NCBI RefSeq assembly: GCF_020410765.1
Contig: NZ_CP084541.1
Span: 2,865,001 to 2,929,000 of the forward strand
Direction of reading: 5' to 3'
DNA from: Streptomyces marincola
GTDB lineage: Bacteria; Actinomycetota; Actinomycetes; Streptomycetales; Streptomycetaceae
Length of the DNA: 64,000 bases
Every line of letters begins with the position of its first letter. Position 1 is the first letter of the stretch. The notes under the pieces are model-generated. The model saw nothing but the letters and a program-made list of their open reading frames with translations. It searched no databases and was not told the origin of the DNA. The translations under genes were made by a program, and so were the position numbers. Below, piece by piece: positions 58,276 to 64,000 of the stretch.

Positions 58276-58731
58276 CTACAGGTGCGCAAGCTTGTGGAGC
58301 ACCGGCGCGGCGGCGCGCAGTGCGGCCCACTCCTCCTCGTCCAGCTCCCCGGCCAGCTCGGCCAGCCAGGCGTTCCGCTGACTGCGGCTGGCCGCCAGCA
58401 TCTCCTCGGCCTGATCGGTGGCGGCGACGAGCTTCTGCCGCCGGTCCTCCGGGTGCGGTTCGAGCGCGACCAGGGCGCGCTCCTGGAGCAGGGCGATGAT
58501 CCGGGTCATGGACGGCGGCTGGACGTGCTCCTTGCGCGCCAGCTCGCCCGGCGTCATCGGCCCGCAGCGCGCGAGCGTGCCGAGCGCGGACAGCTCGGCG
58601 AGACTCAGTGTCCGGTCCACGCTCAGGTGGCGCATCCGGCGGGACAGCCGCAGCACGCCGATGCGCAGTGTGTTCACCGCGTCCGTGTCGTCCGGCTCGT
58701 CCGGCTTCCCGTTGGGCATCAGCACCGCCAT
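58276..58731 (-). CDS. MarR-family transcriptional regulator
   Basis: A 151-residue MarR protein. It carries the winged HTH MTPGELARKEHVQPPSMTRIIALLQ (about 59-83) and the wing LEPHPEDRRQKLVAATD. It begins the operon with the MFS gene downstream. ATG at 58731. The palindrome TTAG-N5-CTAA at 58738-58750, directly upstream, is a probable autoregulatory site. Confidence 0.9.
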   Translation of the reverse strand: MAVLMPNGKPDEPDDTDAVNTLRIGVLRLSRRMRHLSVDRTLSLAELSALGTLARCGPMTPGELARKEHVQPPSMTRIIALLQERALVALEPHPEDRRQKLVAATDQAEEMLAASRSQRNAWLAELAGELDEEEWAALRAAAPVLHKLAHL

Positions 58732-58737
58732 CGCTCA

Positions 58738-58750
58738 TTAGCTTGCCTAA
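58738..58750. promoter_or_regulatory. candidate MarR operator
   Basis: TTAGCTTGCCTAA, an inverted repeat (TTAG/CTAA), 7 bp upstream of the marR ATG, in an unusually AT-rich patch (58735-58765). It also partly resembles a DmdR iron box but only about half of that 19-bp consensus matches. Confidence 0.5.
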
Positions 58751-58861
58751 CGAAATATAGGACGAACGGCGGTCGCTGTACATTCCCGTGCGCCCGTTCG
58801 AGTGACCCGCGTCTCGTAGCTCGCCTCCGGGCCGCCGCGGCCAGGTCGGTAGGCTGCGGGC

Positions 58862-59140
58862 ATGCGCTGGGGTGATCTGACGGACGGCAAGCGGGAGGCT
58901 CCCGAGCCCCTGGAGGGCAACGTGGTGGCCACCGTGCTCACCGGGACCATCGTGTGGGCCGTGCTGTTCGCGGCCCAGGCGCCGTTCTGGGGCTGGTACG
59001 CCGACCGCGGGCACGAGTGGTGGCTCTGGACCTGCCTGGCGGGCACCGGCCTCGGCCTGTTCGGCCTGTGGTTCGTGCGCCGCCGCGAAGCCGCCCTGGC
59101 CAGGGACCGGGACGCCGGCGACGGCGGCCGGCCGGACTGA
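58862..59140 (+). CDS. DUF2530 small membrane protein
   Basis: A 92-residue protein with two membrane helices (VLTGTIVWAVLFAAQAPFWG and WWLWTCLAGTGLGLFGLWFV). It matches DUF2530, a small actinobacterial family regularly located next to this MarR/MFS pair. TAGGCT at 58850-58855 lies 6 nt before ATG at 58862, so the transcript is probably leaderless. Function unknown. Confidence 0.8.
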   Translation: MRWGDLTDGKREAPEPLEGNVVATVLTGTIVWAVLFAAQAPFWGWYADRGHEWWLWTCLAGTGLGLFGLWFVRRREAALARDRDAGDGGRPD

Positions 59141-59193
59141 CCCGGCCGCCGGGCGCCCCGGGGCGCGTTCCGCGGGGAGGGCCGGGCGCGTGC

Positions 59194-59523
59194 TCAGGGA
59201 ATGGCCTCGATGCGTTCCATGTGCTCCTCGCCCCAGGCGCCGAGCGGTTCGAGCGCGGTGTTCAGCGAGCGGCCGAACTCGGTCAGCGAGTACTCCACCT
59301 TCGGCGGCACCTGCTGGTGCACCTCGCGGTGCACCAGGCCGCTCGCCTCCATCTCCCGGAGCTGGAGGATCAGCATGCGCTCGCTGATGCCGGGCACGGC
59401 CCGCCGCAGCGCGCCGAAGCGCACGGGCCCCTCACCCAGCGAGAAGAGGATCAGCCCCTTCCACTTGCCGCCCATGACGGCGATCGCCGCGTCGAGTCCG
59501 CATGTGAAGCTCCGCTGTCTCAT
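59194..59523 (-). CDS. HxlR-family transcriptional regulator
   Basis: A 109-residue HxlR winged-helix regulator. Its conserved start is CGLDAAIAVMGGKWKGLILF, followed by LRRAVPGISERMLILQLREM and VEYSLTEFGRSL. Cys8 is the usual position of a redox- or electrophile-sensing cysteine in this family. ATG at 59523 after GGAGGG. It is divergent from an imine-reductase-like gene with a direct-repeat operator between, so it probably controls that gene and itself. Confidence 0.9.
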   Translation of the reverse strand: MRQRSFTCGLDAAIAVMGGKWKGLILFSLGEGPVRFGALRRAVPGISERMLILQLREMEASGLVHREVHQQVPPKVEYSLTEFGRSLNTALEPLGAWGEEHMERIEAIP

Positions 59524-59561
59524 CGGCCCTCCCGCTGACGTCCGCCGACGCCCGCCCACTG

Positions 59562-59596
59562 ACAGAAATGTTGGTACCGCACAAAAATGTAGGTAC
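59562..59596. promoter_or_regulatory. HxlR-type direct-repeat operator
   Basis: ACAGAAATGTTGGTAC (59562-59577) and ACAAAAATGTAGGTAC (59581-59596) are 16-bp direct repeats (two mismatches) offset by 19 bp, in an AT-rich promoter region between the divergent HxlR and oxidoreductase genes. Confidence 0.75.
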
Positions 59597-59660
59597 TTGA
59601 TGGGGAGTAAGTAAAGCCCCAGCATGGAGACTCCGTCACCGACAGGAACTGGAGCCACAC

Positions 59661-60548
59661 ATGATCTGGGACAGCCGCACGCCCGTGACCGTCATCGGAC
59701 TCGGGGCGATGGGCACGGCGCTGGCGCGTGCGTTCATCGAGGCGGGGCACCCGACGACCGTCTGGAACCGCACGCCCGGCAAGGCCGCGCCGCTCGTGGC
59801 CAAGGGCGCGGCGCACGCCCCGGCGGTGGCGGACGCCGTCGCGGCGAGTCCGCTCGTCGTCGCGTGCCTGACGGGGTTCGAGGACACCCGCGAGGCCCTC
59901 GGGCCGGCCGGGAGCACGCTGGCGGGGCGCGCCCTCGTCACCCTCAACAGCGGCACCCCCTCCGGCGCGCGCGAGACGGCCGCCTGGGCCGCGGCGCACG
60001 GGGCGCGCTTCCTCGCCGGCGCGGTCAAGAACGTGCCCTCGGCCGTCGGGGCGAAGGACACGTTGCTGTACTACAGCGGCGACGCGTCCGTGTTCGACGA
60101 GCACAGGGCGACCCTTGAGGTGCTGGGCGGCGACACCGTACTCCTCGGCGAGGAGGCCGACCTCGCCGCGCTGTACGAGTCGGCGGTGGGCGCGACTCTG
60201 CTGCCCGCGCTCGTCGGCTTCTTCCAGGGCGCCGCCGCGCTCCAGGCGCGCGGGCTCCCGGTGAGCAGCATGGTCGGGTTCTCCGAGGCGTGGTTCGACA
60301 TGATCAAGTCGCTGCTGCCCGTGTACGCGCGGGAGATCGACAGCGGCGACTACAGCGACGCCGCCTCGTCCGTGAACCTCTTCCTCACCGCGCGGGCCCA
60401 CGACGAGGACCTGACCAGGGAGACGAACGTCGACACCACGTGGGCCCTGCCGCTGCACGACCTGGTGCGGCGGGCGGCGGACGCGGGCCGCGGCGACCAG
60501 AGCATCGCGGCCCTGACCGAGGTGCTCAGGCGGCCCCGCGCGGCGTGA
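59661..60548 (+). CDS. imine reductase-like NAD(P)-dependent oxidoreductase
   Basis: A 295-residue protein of the beta-hydroxyacid dehydrogenase/imine reductase group. The Rossmann motif is VTVIGLGAMGTALARAFIEA (about 9-28), with the NADPH-type VWNRTPGKAAPL. The C-terminal helical domain has LAALYESAVGATLLPALVGF and AWFDMIKSLLPVYAREID. IREDs usually carry Asp or Tyr at the proton-donor site; here Tyr/Glu in LYESA occupies the region. ATG at 59661. The divergent HxlR gene and operator suggest induction by a reactive carbonyl or imine compound. Confidence 0.85.
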   Translation: MIWDSRTPVTVIGLGAMGTALARAFIEAGHPTTVWNRTPGKAAPLVAKGAAHAPAVADAVAASPLVVACLTGFEDTREALGPAGSTLAGRALVTLNSGTPSGARETAAWAAAHGARFLAGAVKNVPSAVGAKDTLLYYSGDASVFDEHRATLEVLGGDTVLLGEEADLAALYESAVGATLLPALVGFFQGAAALQARGLPVSSMVGFSEAWFDMIKSLLPVYAREIDSGDYSDAASSVNLFLTARAHDEDLTRETNVDTTWALPLHDLVRRAADAGRGDQSIAALTEVLRRPRAA

Positions 60549-60672
60549 GCCGCCGCCGAGCGAGACGCCCCGACGGGGAATCGAGCGGGGACGCCTCGGC
60601 CCGGGCGGCCGGGCCGCGGAGGACGAGTGACGCCGCCGGACGGACGGCGGCCGAACGGCCCGCGGCCCGCGC

Positions 60673-61503
60673 TCAGCAGGGGGCGCGCCAGGCGTCGAGG
60701 TCGAGGCGCTTGGCCATCGAGCTGAGGCCGAGCCTCGTCGTCTCCGCGCAGAACTCCTCGGGCTCCAGCGCGTACTCGACGTGGAAGACGGCCTTGCCCG
60801 CGTCGATGAACGGCGTCAGCGCCGCGCACTCACCGAACTCGGCGCACTCCTCGTTGACCGCGAAGTCGAAGTCCCCGACCAGCTCGGGGATCTGCGGCAG
60901 GTCGTTCTTCAGCCCCACCGAGAGGCCGCGTTCGTGGGCGAGGTCCGCGACCATGCGGTTGTAGGCGAGCTGGTCGCCCGCGGTGAGCGGGAAGCCGGTC
61001 TCGTTCAGCCAGCCGTCGAGCAGGTCGGGCTCGACCGCGTCGAACCCCTTGTCCCGGCACAGGTCGAAGCGCGCGGCGAGCAGCGGGCGCAGCGCGTCCC
61101 GCTGCCTGATGTCGAGCCACCGCTCGCCCTCCCAGCCGTTGCCCTCGCCGAGCAGCCCGGCGGGGAACGCGTCCCGGTCCGGGCGGAAGTCCTCCCACGC
61201 CCCGGCGTTGACGTAGCAGATCACGCGCACGCCCCGGTCGTGCAGGGCGGCGACGTCCGCCGCGGACGCCTCGAAGGCGTCGATGTCGTAGACCGGCACG
61301 TCGACCCCGAGGTCGAGGGGGCCCGACAGCTGCCACTGCCAGTCGGTGCCGGGCGCCGGCCGCCACAGCCCGGCCGCGGGTTCACCTCCCGCACCGCCGT
61401 CCGCGGCGTGCGGGGGGCCGCCCGTGGAGCAGGCCGCCGCGCACGCGAGCGGCAGCGCGAGGGCGGCGGCCCTCCGCCGGGCCGCCGCCCTCAGTCGAAC
61501 CAA
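60673..61503 (-). CDS. GH114-type endo-alpha-1,4-polygalactosaminidase-like lipoprotein
   Basis: A 276-residue exported protein. The N terminus (AAALALPLACAAACSTGG) contains a lipobox ending at Cys29 or thereabouts. The GH114 (TM1410-like) barrel shows WQWQLSGPLDLGVDVPVYDI, GVRVICYVNAGAWEDFRPD, GFDAVEPDLLDGW and VGLKNDLPQIPELVGDFDF, with the acidic catalytic Asp/Glu candidates in these motifs. It would cut galactosamine-containing polymers outside the cell. TTG start at 61503 overlaps the upstream gene by 13 nt, and the exact start is uncertain. Confidence 0.82.
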   Translation of the reverse strand: MVRLRAAARRRAAALALPLACAAACSTGGPPHAADGGAGGEPAAGLWRPAPGTDWQWQLSGPLDLGVDVPVYDIDAFEASAADVAALHDRGVRVICYVNAGAWEDFRPDRDAFPAGLLGEGNGWEGERWLDIRQRDALRPLLAARFDLCRDKGFDAVEPDLLDGWLNETGFPLTAGDQLAYNRMVADLAHERGLSVGLKNDLPQIPELVGDFDFAVNEECAEFGECAALTPFIDAGKAVFHVEYALEPEEFCAETTRLGLSSMAKRLDLDAWRAPC

Positions 61504-64000
61504 CGCGCCGTCTCCAGCTCGTCGGCCCGCGTCGGGTCCTCAAGCAGCGCGGCCAGCTCGAACCGGCGCGGCCACTGCCCGGCCGCCCAGGCGAGCCCGG
61601 CGGCCAGCCCTTCGACGGTCGCCGCGTGCAGCGTGCCCTCGGCGGTCAGGCGCCAGTCGAGTTCGACGCCGGACACCACCAGCTCGTCGTGCTCGACGTA
61701 CCGCTCGGGCGTGCGCGGCCCGAGCAGGGCCGACGCCGCCCCGGGCACGTCGCGCCCGGTGCCGCCGCCCGGCGGCTCGGCCGGCACGGCCGCGCTCAGC
61801 GTGCGCACGTCGAGGACCGCGGCCAGCGCGGCGGCCAGCGGCGGCGGCACGGGCAGCAGCGCGCGGCCGGCGGCCAGCGGCAGCAGGTCGGGCGCGTCCG
61901 CGACCAGCGCGTCGGCGGCGGCCACGACGGCGGGCGCGCCGTCGACGACCGCCCGCAGCTCGTCGGGGAGCGTCACGTCCTGCGGGTCGAGGCCCGCGAG
62001 CAGCGCGTACAGGCCGTGCAGCTGCGCCGCGGTCACCTCGCGCTCCGGGTCGGCCAGGCGCGCGAGCAGATCGGCCGCGCCGCCCGGTTCCGCGAGCAGC
62101 GCGCGGGCGGTGGTCCGCACGCCGAGCGCGTGCAGGACCTCCTCGTCGACGTCGGCCGTCTCCGCGTCCTCGTAGAGCCCGGCGAGCAGCGGGTCGGCGT
62201 CCGCGGCCCGCAGCCCGGCCGGGCGGCGGCCGGCCAGGATCGGCGCGCCGCGCAGCCACCAGGCGGTGTAGGAGCGGGCCCGTTCGAACGAGCCGTCGGG
62301 CATGCGCACGCGCACCGGGGTCGTCAGCGCCTCGCGGTACGGCGGGCGGGACAGCAGGGACAGCACCTCGGGCCAGTGCTCCTCGGCGACCAGTTCGAGG
62401 TCGCGCACGCCCACGACCTCGGTCGCGACGGGCGGCAGCGGGGCCTCGGGGAGCGCGTCGAGCACGTCCTCGCACCACACGTCGACGGAGTCGAGCAGGC
62501 CCGCGTCGTCCGGCTCGGCCCAGTCGCCCTCGCGCGGTTCGAGCTCGTCCGGGTCGAGCACGACGTCCGCGGCCCGTATCAGCGCGAAGTCGGCCTGCAC
62601 GCCGACCGCCGTCAGCGGCTGCTCGCCCCAGCGGGCGGCGAGGTCGGCGTCGCAGGCGGCGAGTTCGCCCTCGTGGATGACGCGCTGGAACGGGCTGCCC
62701 GGCAGCACCAGGTCGCCCGCCGCGGTGAAGTCGCCGTCCTCGTCGGGCAGGGCCAGCGCGCCGAGCCACGGTTCCTCGCCCGGTTCGAGGCCCGCGTCGC
62801 GCACGAGGGCCAGCACGGTCTCGGCGAGTTCGGCCGCTGGCACGGCGTCCTCGTCCCACACCTCGGGGTCGGCGGACGCGGCGACCGCGGCCCGCACCTG
62901 CGGCGTGGCCAGCACGGCGCGCGGCGTGGCCGGGCCGGCGCCCAGCTTCTCAAGCAGCGGGTGCGCGGCCTCGGGGTGGGCCGCCTTCAGGCCGAGCCGG
63001 CCGAGCTCGGCCACGTCGAGGCCGCCGGGCACCGGGAGCAGCACGCGGCGCGGCCCGATCGTGGTGCGGCCGTCGGCCAGCGGCACCGGCAGGCCGGTCA
63101 GCAGGTCGGGGTCGACGCCGGCCAGCGAGTCGTACAGCCGCCACCACCAGCCGGGCGGGCGTTCCACGCCGGCGAGCCGGTCGACGGCCTCGCCCAGGGA
63201 CACCCGGGACACGTCGAGGACGCGCAGCTCGGGGCGCCGTTCGAGACCGGCGGGCAGCAGCACGGGGAACAGCTCGGCCAGCACCGCGACGGTCTCGGCC
63301 CCGGCCCGTTCGACCAGTTCGGCGTCGCGGGGCCGCAGCGCGACCGGCACCTCGTTCTCCGGCTCGTCGGCCACGTCGGCCACGACCGGCGGCGCCGCCG
63401 CGCTCGGCAGGAACGCGGTGGTGGGCAGCCGCTGGAGCAGCAGGGAGCGCAGCGCGCCGTCGAGTTCGCCCCGGCCGAGCGGCCCCGGAACCAGGCCGAG
63501 GATGTCGGCGGTCACCGGGCGCCAGTCCGCGAGCAGCCCGGCGTAGGCGTCGGCGGCGCGGTCGAGCAGGAAGTCGGTCAGCGGCCCTGGCGCCACGTGC
63601 CTGCGGGTCGGCTCCAGCGGGAACGACGCGACCAGCAGGGCCGGCAGGCCGAGCGCGTCGTCCGTCGGGGTCGGCGCGTGCACGACCGGCGGGCTCGCGG
63701 GCGCGGTCGGCGCGCCCTCGGCGTCCACGGGAACGGCCCAGGTCACCGACCAGTGGCGGCGTTCGCGCTCCTCGATGGGCCGGTCGGCGAGGAGTTCGGG
63801 CGCGGCCTCGCCCGTGCTGCGGGCCACGCGCCAGCGGGTGGAGCGCACGGCGCTGCCCGCGGGCCCGGGCTCCTCGGTGATCTGCGTGTAGGGGCCGAAC
63901 TGGCGGCGGGTCAGGGTGCGGGTGACGCCGCCGGTCTCGACGGCGACCTCGTCGAGACCCGGAAGCGTCAGCAGCAGCGTGTCGTCCACGGCGTCGAGCA
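61491..64000 (-). CDS. large sacsin-like protein, C-terminal part (5' end beyond the window)
   Basis: At least 832 residues, with the open frame continuing to the window edge (LDAVDDTLLLTLPGLDEVAV at the start of what is seen). I recall Streptomyces proteins of about 1000 residues with an N-terminal Hsp90-like/sacsin ATPase domain and this kind of long Leu/Ala/Asp-rich C-terminal part; the ATPase domain would be outside the window. The visible part has many short conserved segments (VHAPTPTDDALGLPALLVAS, PGWWWRLYDSLAG, LLPVPGGLDVAELGRLGL) but no known catalytic motif. No signal or membrane segment. Possibly a chaperone-like or DNA-associated protein; function unproven. Confidence 0.65.
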   Translation of the reverse strand, partial: LDAVDDTLLLTLPGLDEVAVETGGVTRTLTRRQFGPYTQITEEPGPAGSAVRSTRWRVARSTGEAAPELLADRPIEERERRHWSVTWAVPVDAEGAPTAPASPPVVHAPTPTDDALGLPALLVASFPLEPTRRHVAPGPLTDFLLDRAADAYAGLLADWRPVTADILGLVPGPLGRGELDGALRSLLLQRLPTTAFLPSAAAPPVVADVADEPENEVPVALRPRDAELVERAGAETVAVLAELFPVLLPAGLERRPELRVLDVSRVSLGEAVDRLAGVERPPGWWWRLYDSLAGVDPDLLTGLPVPLADGRTTIGPRRVLLPVPGGLDVAELGRLGLKAAHPEAAHPLLEKLGAGPATPRAVLATPQVRAAVAASADPEVWDEDAVPAAELAETVLALVRDAGLEPGEEPWLGALALPDEDGDFTAAGDLVLPGSPFQRVIHEGELAACDADLAARWGEQPLTAVGVQADFALIRAADVVLDPDELEPREGDWAEPDDAGLLDSVDVWCEDVLDALPEAPLPPVATEVVGVRDLELVAEEHWPEVLSLLSRPPYREALTTPVRVRMPDGSFERARSYTAWWLRGAPILAGRRPAGLRAADADPLLAGLYEDAETADVDEEVLHALGVRTTARALLAEPGGAADLLARLADPEREVTAAQLHGLYALLAGLDPQDVTLPDELRAVVDGAPAVVAAADALVADAPDLLPLAAGRALLPVPPPLAAALAAVLDVRTLSAAVPAEPPGGGTGRDVPGAASALLGPRTPERYVEHDELVVSGVELDWRLTAEGTLHAATVEGLAAGLAWAAGQWPRRFELAALLEDPTRADELETARWFD

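Noticed and set aside
58738..58760. DmdR iron box upstream of marR
   Set aside because: Only about half of the 19-bp consensus matches; a MarR palindrome explains it better.

Overview
The window is typical high-GC actinobacterial DNA, almost certainly from Streptomyces or a close relative. Codons end in G or C, starts are often GTG or TTG, and genes overlap as ATGA or GTGA. Family content points the same way: a conservon, DmdR1, a DasR-type dre site, an NsdA-like regulator, SCO4402-family, DUF397 and DUF6879 proteins. Several neighbours (serC, pdxH, a citrate-synthase-like gene, a SIS-domain gene next to dmdR1, the SCO4402-family gene) recall the S. coelicolor core region around SCO4366-SCO4403 (from memory, not searched). 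No rRNA, tRNA, CRISPR array, transposase or phage gene was seen.

Layout. 0.1-3.4 kb: RsbW-like kinase, STAS antagonist, ECF sigma factor and its zinc-finger anti-sigma partner. 3.4-16.5 kb: purU, an SCO4402-family gene, a Pro/Gly-rich membrane protein with a 132-bp tandem repeat, an NsdA-like regulator, a prim-pol-like protein, an ABC exporter, two paralogous lipoproteins around a PH-like membrane protein, and dmdR1. 16.5-27.4 kb: a SIS-domain gene behind a DasR-type operator, a PAS/GAF protein, a probable structured small RNA with a 12-codon ORF, pdxH, a citrate-synthase-like gene, and a glucarate/hydroxy-acid catabolic group (symporter, dehydratase, FAD/Fe-S oxidoreductase). 27.6-33.1 kb: a complete conservon (cvnABCD plus two P450s, the first lacking ExxR). 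33.1-37.1 kb: serC, and a drug-type ABC exporter divergent from its TetR regulator with twin operators.

37.2-48.8 kb is the main discovery: a co-directional, tightly coupled ten-gene operon-like block with the features of a ribosomally synthesised, post-translationally modified peptide (RiPP) pathway. It starts with a 52-residue cysteine-free peptide, followed by a fused YcaO cyclodehydratase, a cupin-like protein, a JmjC-type 2-oxoglutarate oxygenase, a TylF-type O-methyltransferase, a haem-oxygenase-like diiron-type oxidase, a second methyltransferase, an MFS exporter and a split M16 metallopeptidase pair. Three tailoring enzymes carry small extra domains that look like leader-binding (RRE/PqqD-like) modules. 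The logical order is leader recognition, YcaO modification of the C-terminal Ser, oxidation and methylation, leader removal by the M16 pair, and export. I know of no characterised pathway with this enzyme set; the product is unknown.

48.8-64 kb: accessory and housekeeping genes. These include a DUF2087 regulator, a secreted beta-propeller-like protein, an XRE/DUF6879/DUF397 island, an aldo/keto reductase, a fatty-acid desaturase, thpR translationally coupled to a tiny membrane protein, an MFS/MarR pair, an HxlR/imine-reductase-like divergent pair with a direct-repeat operator, a GH114 lipoprotein and the C-terminal part of a large sacsin-like protein running off the window.
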